A stretch of DNA of 64,000 nucleotides from the NCBI GenBank assembly GCA_036924085.1, contig JAVGWX010000013.1, positions 42,051,893 through 42,115,892 on the forward strand, written 5' to 3'. This document shows, piece by piece, positions 30,853 to 41,800 of this stretch (positions within the stretch are counted from its first letter, which is position 1; every line of letters begins with the position of its first letter). A program made the position numbers and the translations under genes. The notes beneath the pieces are model-generated. The model did no database searches and had not been told where the DNA came from. It saw only the letters and a list, made by a program, of their open reading frames with translations. The DNA comes from Ariolimax columbianus. Its lineage: Eukaryota > Mollusca > Gastropoda > Stylommatophora > Arionidae.

Positions 30853-31804
30853 TTGATGGTCAAAAATAAACATTGTAGCCTGCCAGAAAGCATGAAACAA
30901 TACAAATAAGAAACAACAGAAGTAATATCAACACAAAGTGAAGTTGTCTAAAAACATGCATACAAGCCTTTTGATAAAACAGGCTCTCCGCACGTAGGCC
31001 CATCTTGTCTTGGTTGGAGAGTGTGTGAGCCCCAGTGACCTCGGGAGCTATGCCGGCAGGAGTTTTACTCCTGGCAGGGTCACCCAAGCCAGACAGGTCC
31101 TGAGAGAGGAGCCAGACCAAAAGGCCAAGGAGTTGATGGAACCCTTTAGGTGTGGATGCAGAACCCACCGGTAAGTGGTTTACACTCTGGTCCGCACCAA
31201 TCCATCCTCACTTCATGGGTTAAATGCTTTTCTTGTCTCACTCCTTGCTTTTGTCCTCTATTCATCCATGTGAAGGATACACCAAACCACCACTTCCTTG
31301 TTGTAGTTCCAGAAAAAACAAAGACTAAGGCAACAAAGCCCAAATAGAAAATATGGGCAGGCAGAGCACATAAGCCCGGCAAGGCAATCTTTCTATCGAA
31401 GGAGGCATCCAGAATGAAAACCTAAACCATCGAAGTCGGAAAATGTGGGCCCAAGTGGCACGGGTGTATAAAACGAACATCTACGCAAAACAACAGATGC
31501 TTTTCACATAGCATCAGTTGATTGATGAAGAAGAAGAAGATAAACAGTTTAAAAAAAAATCAAGTATGGATGATAAGGTAACGTCGCTAAATAAGAGAAA
31601 TAATAAGAGCAAAAAACATTCCAGATTACAGGGAACCGGAGAAATACTATAAGTATCATGTGCTGTGATGCAAAAAATAGTAATGGTAAAGGTCAGTCCC
31701 ATGGCAACAATTGTCTTCATGGATGAAGATAACTCATCATGTACTAAGCTGTAGTGGGGTGGCCAGTTAACTTCCTTGCTGTTTTTACCTTCTCCAAATC
31801 ATAC
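30853..31804. other. Intronic DNA; contains a LINE-B-type 3' tail
   Basis: Mostly unassigned. At 31508-31541 AGCATCAGTTGATTGATGAA followed by GAAGAAGAAGA matches the 3' end of LINE-B (38150-38175 and 54127 minus), so a very short LINE-B insertion probably ends here (plus strand). Confidence 0.5.
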
Positions 31805-31900
31805 ATCAGGTGCCCATTTACAGCTGGGTTGACTGTAGGAGCGGTCGTACCAGGCACGAACCATGCCCCAATTTGTTTCTGTCCATCGGCGATTTCAAAC
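31805..31900 (-). mobile_element. SINE-E fragment (tRNA-like)
   Basis: CCCATTTACAGCTGGGTTGA and CAGGCACGAACCATG match the block order at 60005-60115, where minus-strand box-like sequences are clearer (AGCAGTGGTTAGAGCACTGG and GGTTCAGTTC). Here the head is decayed, so the call leans on the second copy. Confidence 0.45.
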
Positions 31901-31964
31901 CATGGCATGCCTGTAAACCCAGTCTAGCATTAGTAGGTAGAATCAAAATAGAATATAACAGCCA

Positions 31965-32140
31965 GCCTAAGATGGATGTGTCAGACCAAAAGGTGCAAAT
32001 ATTGCAGTCAAGCTATAAACTAGTGACTCAGCACATTCTGTTCTCCGGATTACATCCTGCTACTTGCAAAGCCCAGTTCAGGGCTTGGTAGAGTGAGATT
32101 GAGAACAAACGCAGAAGAAAAAGAAGAAGAAGAAGATAAC
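31965..32140 (+). repeat. Dispersed repeat DR-3, copy 4, (GAA)n tail
   Basis: GATGGATGTGTCAGACCAAA, AGGTGCAAATATTGCAGTCA, TTCAGGGCTTGGTAGAGTGA and GATTGAGAAC, ending in GAAGAAAAAGAAGAAGAAG. Confidence 0.85.
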
Positions 32141-32194
32141 AGAAGACATGGGATAGAAGGACAGCACCAGGAGCTGTGCATGCAAAAATAAAGT

Positions 32195-32625
32195 ATTTTC
32201 CAAACATAATAAGGCTAGCTCAATGAGAAGGGTGCATTAAGAACCAGAATGGAGACCGTTTGCTTGACGAGAAAGGTAATTCAAACAAATGGGTGGAATT
32301 TATAAGAGAATTGTTCATAGGCAACAGAGGTAACAGCGCAAACATTCATTAATCATGGCTCTCCAGCATTTTCAGATCAGAAGAAGAGAAAGCAATTAAT
32401 GATATGAGACAAAGGAAAGCAGCGAGCATGTACAAAATAAATATAGAAATTATAGAATGTATTGATAAATTTGATGTATGTAAGATCAATGATATGTGTA
32501 ATGACATTTACAAAACAGCATCTATACAGCACGACCTGATTACATTAATCTTTATATCCCTACCAAAGAAACCTTGTCCAAACGAATGTTCAGATATAAG
32601 AACAAAACAACCAGTCTGATGAGCC
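32195..32625 (+). pseudogene. RTE-like LINE fragment (RT N-terminal part)
   Basis: The plus strand reads IKNQNGDRLLDEKGNSNKWV then EFIRELFIGNRGNSA, and after a stop SEEEKAINDMRQRKAASMYK, IEIIECIDKFDV and LITLIFISLPKKPCPNECSD. This is the region before the RT active site in RTE-like LINEs: W.EYI.ELF, then VEKA...MK.GKAAG.D.I..E.I, then FI.LPKKPG..EC..HRTISL. One stop early and altered active-site approach (KAASMY for KAAGVD) show decay. It runs directly toward a 49-bp array. Confidence 0.8.
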
Positions 32626-32684
32626 ACACTATTAAGGTACTGCTTAAAGTTACACATGAGAGAATTAGGTGTAGAGTAGTATAT

Positions 32685-33690
32685 TTCTAATAGATAAGCT
32701 TCACCATTAGTGTTTCACATACCAATCTATTATCTGTCTAATAGACAAGCTATCATTAGTGTTTCACATACCAATCTATTATCTGTCTAATAGACAAACT
32801 ATCATTAGTGTTTCACATATCAATCTATTTTCTGTCTAATAGACAAGCTATCATTAGTGTTTCACATACCAATCTATTATCTGTCTAATTGACAAGCTAT
32901 CATTAGTGTTTCACATACTAATCTATTATCTGTCTAATAGACAAGCTATCATTAGTGTTTCACATACCAATCTATTATCTGTCTAATAGACAAACTATCA
33001 TTAGTGTTTCACATACCAATCTATTTTCTGTCTAATAGACAAGCTATCATTAGTGTTTCACATACCAATCTATTATATGTCTAATAGACAAGCTATCATT
33101 AGTGTTTCACATACCAATCTATTATCTGTCTAATAGACAAACTGTCATTATTGTTTCACATGCCAATCTATTTTCTGTAAAATAATCAAACTACCCTAAC
33201 TGTTTTACATACCAATCTATTTTCTGTCTAATAGACAAGCTATCATTATTGTTTCACATACCAATCTATCATCTGTCTAATAGACAAACTATCATTAGTG
33301 TTTCACATACCAATCTATTATCTGTCTAATAGACAAACTATCATTAGTGTTTCACATACCAATCTATTATCTGTCTAATAGACAAACTGTCATTATTGTT
33401 TCACATGCCAATCTATTTTCTGTAAAATAATCAAACTACCCTTACTGTTTTACATACCAATCTATTTTCTGTCTAATAGACAAACTACCCTTACTGTTTT
33501 ACATACCAATCTATTTTCTGTCAAATAAACAAACTACCGTTACTGTTTCACATGCCAATCTATTATCTGTCTAATAGACAAACTGTCATTATTGTTTCAC
33601 ATACCAATCTATTTTCTGTCAAATAAACAAACTACCGTTACTGTTTCACATACCAATCTAGCTTCTGTTTCTAATAAACACCTTTACTGT
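32685..33690 (+). repeat. 49-bp minisatellite
   Basis: About 20 units of 49 bp: GTCTAATAGACAAGCTATCA, TTAGTGTTTCACATACCAAT and CTATTATCT. In the right third, units carry CAAACTACCCTTACTGTTTT or AAATAAACAAACTACCGTTA, and a two-unit block with GTCATTATTGTTTCACATGCC recurs at about 33150 and 33390, showing block duplication. Confidence 0.95.
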
Positions 33691-33981
33691 TTGTTTCATA
33701 TACTATCTATTATCTTCTGTTTTTAACAGAGTAATTGCTTGGTATCACACACTAAGCTTACTTCTGCTTCTAAGAAAAATGTGTTTGTGGTGTTTCACTA
33801 TTTCACATACTAAACTATATGTACTTTTTCACGTACAAATTTCTTGGTACATATTGATCTGTTCAGATACTATTTTAGCGATGCTCATTCATACAAAATT
33901 CTATACTGTTTCACATATAACATCTGCCCAGTTTTTTTATTCATCAAACAGTCTATGTTATCTTCTTCTTCTTTCCCCCAT
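33691..33981. other. Decayed edge of the 49-bp array
   Basis: GTTTCACATACTAA-like pieces recur at growing divergence to about 33920, the probable ancient border of the 49-bp array. Confidence 0.5.
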
Positions 33982-34275
33982 CACCTCATTTGGTGGAGCA
34001 TAGGTCCAACACTGCACTTGGCTCACCTCATTTGGTGGAGCATAGGTCCAACACTGCACTTGGTTCACCTCATTTGGTGGAGCATAGGTCCAACACTGCA
34101 CTTGGTTCACCTCATTTGGTGGACCATAGGTCCAACACTGCACTTGGTTCACCTCACTTGGTTTAACATAGGTCCAACACTGCACTTGGTTCACCTCATT
34201 TGGTGGACCATAGGTCCAACACTGCACTTGGTTCACCTCACTTGGTTTAACATAGGTCCAACACTGCACTTGGCT
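33982..34275 (+). repeat. 42-bp minisatellite
   Basis: Seven units of 42 bp: CACCTCATTTGGTGGAGCAT, AGGTCCAACACTGCACTTGG and TT. Two unit types (TTGGTGGACC and TTGGTTTAAC) alternate at the right end. Since 42 is divisible by 3, frames stay open on both strands (168 and 103 codons), but nothing suggests translation. Preceded by TTCTTCTTCTT. Confidence 0.95.
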
Positions 34276-34558
34276 TACTGTAACCAGTTTTTAGGAAAAC
34301 CTGCAGACGGTTATTTACAATATGGTTTCATGGCAACAGTTTTCAGATGATGAGATTGCCAGCTCCATGCACAATCTTCTGTAGCCACCTTTTATGACAT
34401 ACAGGAAAGGAAAGAGTGATTCTATTCTGTTTGCCTGTAAACTACCCCTGATGTCTATGCTATCTTAGCTGCTGGATTATCAAAACATAAGGCCCTTTTA
34501 TGATAGTTATGTCCACATACAAATTGGATTAACTTCATTTTACGTATAATTCAGATTG
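34276..34558. other. Intronic DNA
   Basis: Nothing recognised. Confidence 0.35.
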
Positions 34559-35030
34559 TCAAGTCGTCCCATAACCCGGTGAGGTCATTAGGGCACACAT
34601 GACGACACCCTCACAACACCCCTCTTTGTCAGTGGCCGCTACTTGTGCCTCCTCTGGCAGAAGATTGGTTAATTTTATTATGTTTTCCCATCTCTTTTTA
34701 TGACAACTTTTTCGTTGTCTCCCTTGCACCTTTTCGTGCAGGACCGTATTTGCAAGACCATTTAATCTCGATATGTGGCCGTACCAAGCAAGTGTCTGTC
34801 TTGTGACCATTGCCAAGACGTCTTCAAAAGGCCCTATTGCTGTTTTAATTCTTTCTCCTATTTTCTCATTTGAAACTCAGTCTTTGTATGTGACGTTTAG
34901 AAATCTTTGGAAACATCTCATCTCCAAGGCCTGTATTCTCCACTGTAATTGTTCATGTTTCACAAGCATATAGGAATATTGACAGGACAAATGTAGGCAT
35001 TAATCTGATCCTCGTGCATATGGCTAACAA
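34559..35030 (-). pseudogene. LINE-D fragment, ORF2 C-terminus
   Basis: The minus strand reads RCFQRFLNVTYKD, a stop, VSNEKIGERIKTAIGPFEDV, then LAMVTRQTLAWYGHISRLNG, LANTVLHEKVQGRQRK and KRWENIIKLT. This matches the segment RLL.ISY.D.VTNEEVR..I..AIG......V..RKL.W.GHVSR..GL..TIL.G.V.G.R.RGRQ.K.W.DNIKEWTG of a widespread LINE lineage. One stop and loss of the final motif show decay. The second copy is at 58430-59545, same strand. Confidence 0.82.
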
Positions 35031-35574
35031 TTCACCTTGCAAGATTTTTCAGACTGTAAAAAAAGGAAATATGAAAACACTGTTTCGGTTTAAGCTTTTA
35101 TTTATACTAATACATGTTTGTTTTTTTTAAACTAGGAGTGTCATTTTTTAAATTTTGTGCTTCTTTGGTGAATTTGTGTAATGAGATAAAAAAGAATTAT
35201 TATTTATTGGTGTTTTGTTTTTTATTAAAAGTTTTATGCGTTCATCTGCGGGTTCATCACTTGATCATATTTGATTTCTAGCAACGAAGTTGAAAGAACA
35301 AATGGGTTAACATTCATTGCCGACTTTAATCTTTTAAAATGATCATCGTTCATGTCAATTTCTATACCTGCATCATTTTCAATGTTTTCTCAGAGTAGTT
35401 CATGATTTTTCACTCAACGAATGAGTGTGCCAGTTCGAATACGACTGGAAGTTGGGGAATAGCAATTCACACATATGATCCTAGCACTTTTGAAACTTTC
35501 TACACAAATTGTCTCGAACATAGCTTAAATAACCTCAGTTGAAAAAAAAAAATGAAAAAAAAATAAAGATCCTA
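35031..35574. other. AT-rich intronic DNA, nothing recognised
   Basis: T-rich on the plus strand, no features. Confidence 0.45.
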
Positions 35575-35835
35575 TCATGCCATGCAGCGCATGGGAAATA
35601 TGGTGTTAGGCTCATATTATTTTGTAACCATCGGCATAGAGTGGATGATGTGGTCAGCATCACGCTGGCTGCCTTTAATTTCCAGATTTTCTGGTACCCA
35701 ATTTCTGTGGCTGGGTCACCCACAGGGGCCAGATCATTTAAAACATCCTGCACCAACAGGGGATTGAACCTTGATCGCCTGACTGGGATGTCAGTGCACT
35801 AACCACTGCGCTACCCCGGATCAGTACTCTGTCAA
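35575..35835 (-). mobile_element. tRNA-derived SINE-C
   Basis: On the minus strand a perfect box A TAGCGCAGTGG (35803-35813) and, 33 bp on, a box B GGTTCAATCCC (35760-35770) are followed by a unique body (GGGTGACCCAGCCACAG, GATGCTGACCACATCATCCA) and an A-rich 3' end (35535-35575, TTTTTTTTT on minus read as A-tail on the plus side). Sequence upstream of the head (GATCAGTACTCTGTCAAT) recurs at 46415. Confidence 0.8.
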
Positions 35836-35934
35836 TTATGTCAGCAGTCCAAACCCAGAAGGGTTGCAATACAGTGGGATTCCGTTATTCTACTTCTTGT
35901 GTTTGCTCATTGAAATGAACACCATCAGATAAGT
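35836..35934. other. Intronic DNA
   Basis: GATCAGTACTCTGTCAATTA through GTGGGATTCCGTTATTC is related to 46415-46490, a small uncharacterised repeat. Confidence 0.4.
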
Positions 35935-36545
35935 TCCTTTTAGTCCATACAAATTTTAAGTTTAGTGTTCACTCCATACAACTTGTATGTTTAGTGTTCA
36001 CTCCATACAATTTTTGAGTTTAGTATTCACTAGATACAACTTTTGAGTTTAGTGTTCACTCCATACAACTTTTGAGTTTAGTGTTCACTCCATACAACTT
36101 GTGAGTTTAGTGTTCACTCCATACAACTTTTGAGTTTAGTGTTCATTCCATACAATTTGTGAGTTTAGTGTTCACTCCATACAACTTTTGAGTTTAGTGT
36201 TCACTCCATACAATTTGTGAGTTTAGTGTTCACTCCATACAACTTTTGAGTTTAGTGTTCACTCCATACAATTTGTTAGTTTAGTGTTCACTCCATACAA
36301 CTTTTGAGTTTAGTGTTCACTCCATACAACTTTTGAGTTTAGTGTTCACTCCATACAACTTTTGAGTTTAGTGTTCACAACTTTTGAGTTTAGTGTTCAC
36401 GCCATACAACTGTTGAGTTTAGTGTTCAATCCACACAACTTTTGAGTTTAGTGTTCACTCCAAACAACTTTTGAGTTTAGTGTTCACTACAAGCAACTTT
36501 TGAGTTTAGTGTTCAATCCACACAACTTTTGAGTTTAGTGTTGAG
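35935..36545 (+). repeat. 29-bp minisatellite
   Basis: About 21 units of 29 bp: GAGTTTAGTGTTCACTCCAT and ACAACTTTT. Units with CAATTTGT and CAACTTTT alternate between about 36130 and 36300, a dimeric sub-pattern. Confidence 0.95.
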
Positions 36546-36849
36546 TCATCAGGCTGGTCAGTCTTCCTTGACTGGCCCTACCAAGGGCAGTCCTGTAAAA
36601 CATGCTCTGCAGTTTGTTCCCTCAGTCCCCATGTGCATGTCAAGAAGCAGACAGATGAAGCCTGTATATGTGTTTATTTAGTCTGCTGCCTGTTCCGAGG
36701 AAAGGAATGCTGATCTGTCCCTGCCAGACAAGAGTGTGCTAGTCGTCATCACGTTAGTTCTGATCTAACAGCCTCGACAGCTCCCTTTTTCCAAAAAAAC
36801 AAGCGATTTCACTGTCTTCTTGTTCACATTCTACTTCCTTTTCTGCTTT
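36546..36849 (-). pseudogene. LINE-C RNase H C-terminal fragment, part 1
   Basis: The minus strand reads PFLGTGSRLNKHIY and then TCTWGLREQTAEHVLQDCPW. These fit the post-RNase H region RLRTGH.RLNKHMY and C.CG...QTAEHVLQ.CP of a LINE-A relative (called LINE-C here). The fragment is interrupted by DR-1 (36850-37066). On the other side, 37067-37125 resumes with LQWLQSHYVSGNEKADMFAK, the RNase H catalytic block. So one LINE-C copy was split by DR-1 and then invaded by a minisatellite. Confidence 0.72.
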
Positions 36850-37066
36850 CCAATGCAGCCTGGCAGATGAGATGTGGAGCAATGTGATCCCCGTAGTAGT
36901 GAGCATTACGCATATGAAGCTAAACATAGCACAACTGCCTGGAGGTTGCAGTCTACTTTCATCAGCATGCTCAGAATGTGAGGAAATCTACTACAAACCG
37001 CCACTTAACACCCTTTTCAGGGTGCACAAAAGAGTAAACTTACTCAATGTGGGCATTAAACAACAA
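36850..37066 (-). repeat. Dispersed repeat DR-1, copy 5 (minus, partial)
   Basis: GTAGTAGTGAGCATTACGCA, GAAGCTAAACATAGCACAAC, CTACAAACCGCCACTTAACA and CAGGGTGCACAAAAGAGTAA in reverse DR-1 order. It splits a LINE-C RNase H fragment. Confidence 0.85.
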
Positions 37067-37125
37067 CACCAACCTCCTTTTTTGCAAACATGTCTGCCTT
37101 TTCATTCCCAGATACATAATGCGAT
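37067..37125 (-). pseudogene. LINE-C RNase H fragment, part 2
   Basis: The minus strand encodes QWLQSHYVSGNEKADMFAKK, matching QWVPSHCNIQGNEEADRLAK in LINE-A (last catalytic Asp present). Its upstream edge is the first unit of the 37-bp array. Confidence 0.72.
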
Positions 37126-37524
37126 TGTAACCACTGAAGTATGATTCACTTACTAATGCGATTGTAACCACTGAAGTATGATTCACTTACTAATGCGATT
37201 GTAACCACTGAAGTATGATTCACTTACTAATGCGATTGTAACCACTGAAGTATGATTCACTTACTAATGCGATTGTAACCACTGAAGTATGATTCACTTA
37301 CTAATGCGATTGTAACCACTGAAGTATGATTCACTTACTAATGCGATTGTAACCACTGAAGTATGATTCACTTACTAATGCGATTGTAACCACTGAAGTA
37401 TGATTCACTTACTAATGCGATTGTAACCACTGAAGTATGATTCACTTACTAATGCGATTGTAACCACTGAAGTATGATTCACTTACTAATGCGATTGTAA
37501 CCACTGAAGTATGATTCACTTACT
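37115..37524 (+). repeat. 37-bp minisatellite, near-perfect
   Basis: Eleven units of TAATGCGATTGTAACCACTG then AAGTATGATTCACTTAC with essentially no differences between copies. The first half of the unit is RNase H coding sequence (LINE-C, minus strand: the QWLQSH codons). The perfect identity means recent expansion or ongoing homogenisation. Confidence 0.97.
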
Positions 37525-38175
37525 CAGCTGTTCATAAAGCAACAAGGAATCTTATCAGCTAAAACACAACTACAAAGAAAATGGTCATTCTTTCAGACTA
37601 CAGGAGCGTACTCCAGACCATTTCAAGTGCCCCAAACAAGATAGACTCACAGGAAATAAAATACAACATCGAATTGCTGTCTCAAATAACAGATCTAGTC
37701 CTATAGTGGATTCCGGCCCACTGTGCGATCCTTGGGAACAAGAATGCAGATGAGCTTGCAAAACCAAGATGTGATGGCACGCAGACTCGCCAGCCACAGA
37801 ACTATAAAAAAACAAAGACACTCATCAAATGATCCATGACAACGGAATGGAGAGACCAGAACAAAGAATACAAGCCAGAAAATGACAGCATAGACAAACT
37901 TGGCAGAGATGCACAGACAACAATCCTCAGACAGAATAGAATATTGCAGACTCAAGGTCCACATACACAGAACATGTCATAGAGACACCACCACATATGA
38001 CTGCAGAGCACACAAATAAAAACCAGCAGGACTGCCCAACATATAGACCAAAGAGAGGTAGTCTGGCACTGGGAGTGACCAAAAAGCTGTGTGGGACCAG
38101 TGAAGACCTGAAATCCAGTCTCCTTTGTGAACCTCACCAGACTAGAAGTATAGCATCAGTTGATCGAAGAAGAAG
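37525..38175 (+). pseudogene. LINE-B/C-type RNase H remnant with GAA tail
   Basis: The plus strand reads VILSDYRSVLQTISSAPNKI (RNase H second Asp region), IKYNIELLSQI, then after a stop WIPAHCAILGNKNADELAKP, TTEWRDQNKEYKPEN and finally a 3' end CTAGAAGTATAGCATCAGTT followed by GATC and GAAGAAGA. The 3' end matches that of LINE-B at 54127 (minus). Several stops and frame changes make it a fossil. It lies directly against the 37-bp array, which itself derives from a related element in the opposite orientation. Confidence 0.78.
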
Positions 38176-38369
38176 ATTCGCTTACTGACAGCTATGCTAT
38201 TTATATTATTCTTCAGATATAGGAGTCTGCCAGCATTTAAGGCCTGCAGTACACATAATGAATATGTGAAGATGATTGACTATCTGATGAATTGGAGCTG
38301 TTGTACACCACATTGGCAGCATACTCTAGGGCAGTTTCTCAATGGAGGCACTGCCGCTGCTCCCCGGCG
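38176..38369. other. Intronic DNA, possible hAT left end
   Basis: CAGTTTCTCAATGG at 38332 resembles a decayed hAT terminus for the transposase pseudogene that follows; no target duplication could be checked. Confidence 0.3.
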
Positions 38370-38480
38370 TTTTGGAAATGTCAGGGGGCGTTTAATATTA
38401 TCATAATTATTGGGGGGGGGCGTTTTTTATTATCATAATTATTGGGGGGGGGGGGGGGGCGTTTTTTGCCTATAGGGGGC
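38370..38480 (+). repeat. Poly-G tracts in a duplicated block
   Basis: TATCATAATTATTGGGGGGGG then CGTTTTTT occurs twice in tandem with G runs of 9 and 16. Such runs can form G-quadruplexes and are prone to length change and to sequencing error. Confidence 0.8.
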
Positions 38481-38849
38481 ATTTTTCGTGATTCTCGATC
38501 ATGTCAGCGACTGTATTTAGAAAACATTAATAATGATGGTGAAATAATTATTCTGTGACATTAGCGCGCTATTTATTCTCAATTATTAATATTCAAACGT
38601 AGAATTAAGATGTGCCATATTTAAAGAAATTAATTGGAGATTTGCTCTACAACTTTACCAAATCTAGACATGTCGCAATCAAAGTATTCCCAATACCACT
38701 ATTTCAACCCGAGTCAAACATGATAAATGATTATTGTGATGATTTAACAGCATTTATTCCATTAACAACCATTATATATTTAAGATATCACAAATAAAGA
38801 TAAAATGAGAACAATATTCAGTTGATTATTTGACATTCGGTTTTGTACC
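38481..38849. other. AT-rich DNA 5' of the hAT transposase
   Basis: Probably untranslated 5' part of the old hAT element. Nothing else seen. Confidence 0.35.
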
Positions 38850-41800
38850 TTCAGCTACAAATGGACTATTATCAATGTACTTGTTGTGTCAACATGTGGT
38901 TTCTAACGAAGGGATGAAGCCATTGAGACTTAATGAACATTTTATCAAGAAGCATGCTGATAAGGTTGGCAAGAGCATTTCTTACTTCCAGGATTTCAAG
39001 CAAAAGTTTGAAAGCCGTAACACAGTTGTTGGTTTGTCTAGTCAGAAGGATAAAGGCCTCATCGTATCTTACAGGATAGCACAAATGATTGCAAAATGTG
39101 GTAAGCCCCAACAGTATTGGTGAAAATTGTATATTATCATATGATTAGTACCATGATGGAAAGAAATCCAAGTGAAATAGCTACCTCTATTTCACTGAGA
39201 AATTATACTGTGTCTAGAAGAATTGATGAAATGGCAACTAATGTTGAAAATCAACTGTGTCAAGATTTGCAATCAACCGAATTTTCATTTCAGCTTGATG
39301 AAAGCACAGTGCGTGACAATGAAGACTTATGTTAGATTCGTGAAGAATGAAAAACTTGTGGAAGAAATGTTATTCTCATAATTACTGACAACAGATTCCA
39401 AGGTCTTGTCGATCTTTGAAATCGTAAAAAAATATTTCATTACAAAACACATTCCTTTATCTAATGTTATAACATATGCGACAAACAGATCCTGCAAAGG
39501 TTTTTCACCATCGCAGTTTTCTTAAAAAAGGTGGCACCAAATACCTTAACAATTTATTGTATTATTCACTTAGTACAGCACTAAGTAGTCAAACTTAGTG
39601 ACAGACTCAACAAATCAATGAGTGCAGTTATCAGTGTTATTAATAAAATCAAGTCCCATTCCTTGAACTATAGATTATTTAGTACATTGTGTAACGACAA
39701 TGATGATGAGTTTGAACGTCTTCTCCTACACACGGAAGTAAGATGGCTGTCAAAAGGGAATTGTTTGAAAAGAATTTGGACATTATTTGATACCATTATG
39801 GAGTTTCTTGATTCAAAGAAAGTACAGCTTAGCATTGAAACTGAAGTACTGGGTAAAGATGTGGCCTATCTTTCAGATGTATTTGAAAAGTTAAATGATG
39901 TCCTTCTTAAGCTGCAGGGGAACGACATCAGTCTTATCAAAGTGAAAGGATGTCCTTCAGGGGAACGACATCAGTCTTATCAAAGTGAAAGGATGTCCTT
40001 CTACAGGGGAACGACATCAGTCTTATCAAAGTGAAAGGATGTCCTACAGGGGCACGACATCAGTCTTATCAAAGTGAAAGGATGTCCTACAGGGGAGCGA
40101 CATCAGTCTTATCAAAGTGAAAGGATGTCCTCCTACAGGGGAACGACTTCAGTCTTATCAAAGTGAAAGGATGTCCTTCAGGGGAACAACATCAGTCTTA
40201 TCAAAGTGAAAGGATGTCCTACAGGGGAACGACATCAGTCTTATCAAAGTGAAAGGATGTCCTACAGGGGCACGACATCAGTCTTATCAAAGTGAAAGGA
40301 TGTCCTACAGGGGCACGACATCAGTCTTATCAAAGTGAAAGGATGTCCTACAGGGGAACGACTTCAGTCTTATCAAAGTGAAAGGATGTCCTTCTACAGG
40401 GGAATTACATCAGTTTTATCAAAGTGAAAGGATGTCCTACAAGGGAACGACTTCAGTCTTATCAAAGTGAAAGGATGTCCTACAGGGGAACGACTTCATT
40501 CTTATCAAAAAGGATGTCCTACAGGGGAACGACTTCAGTCTTATCAAAGTGAAAGGATGTCCTTCTACAGGGGAACGACTTCATTCTTATCACAGTGAAA
40601 GGATGTCCTACAGGGGAACGACTTCAGTCTTATCAAAGTGAAAGGATGTCCTTCAGGGGAACAACATCAGTCTTATCAAAGTGAAAGGATGTCCTACAGG
40701 GGAACGACTTCAGTCTTATCAAAGTGAAAGGATGTCCTACAGGGGCACGACATCAGTCTTATCAAAGTGAAAGGATGTCCTACAGGGGCACGACATCAGT
40801 CTTATCAAAGTGAAAGGATGTCCTACAGGGGCACGACATCAGTCTTATCAAAGTGAAAGGATGTCCTACAGGGGCACGACATCAGTCTTATCAAAGTGAA
40901 AGGATGTCCTACAGGGGAACGACTTCAGTCTTATCAAAGTGAAAGGATGTCCTACAGGGGCACGACATCAGTCTTATCAAAGTGAAAGGATGTCCTACAG
41001 GGGCACGACATCAGTCTTATCAAAGTGAAAGGATGTCCTACAGGGGAACGACTTCATTCTTATCACAGTGAAAGGATGTCCTACAGGGGAACGACTTCAG
41101 TCTTATCAAAGTGAAAGGATGTCCTTCTACAGGGGAATTACATCAGTTTTATCAAAGTGAAAGGATGTCCTACAAGGGAACGACTTCAGTCTTATCAAAG
41201 TGAAAGGATGTCCTACAGGGGAACGACTTCATTCTTATCAAAGTGAAAGGATGTCCTACAGGGGAACGACTTCAGTCTTATCAAAGTGAAAGGATGTCCT
41301 TCTACAGGGGAACGACTTCATTCTTATCAAAGTGAAAGGATGTCCTACAGGGGAACGACTTCAGTCTTATCAAAGTGAAAGGATGTCCTTCTACAGGGGC
41401 ACGACATCAGTCTTATCAAAGTGAAAGGATGTCCTACAGGGGAACGACTTCATTCTTATCACAGTGAAAGGATGTCCTACAGGGGAACGACTTCAGTCTT
41501 ATCAAAGTGAAAGGATGTCCTTCTACAGGGGAATTACATCAGTTTTATCAAAGTGAAAGGATGTCCTACAAGGGAACGACTTCAGTCTTATCAAAGTGAA
41601 AGGATGTCCTACAGGGGAACGACTTCATTCTTATCAAAGTGAAAGGATGTCCTACAGGGGAACGACTTCAGTCTTATCAAAGTGAAAGGATGTCCTACAG
41701 GGGAACGACTTCAGTCTTATCAAAGTGAAAGGATGTCCTCCTACAGGGGAACGACTTCAGTCTTATCAAAGTGAAAGGATGTCCTCCTACAGGGGAACGA

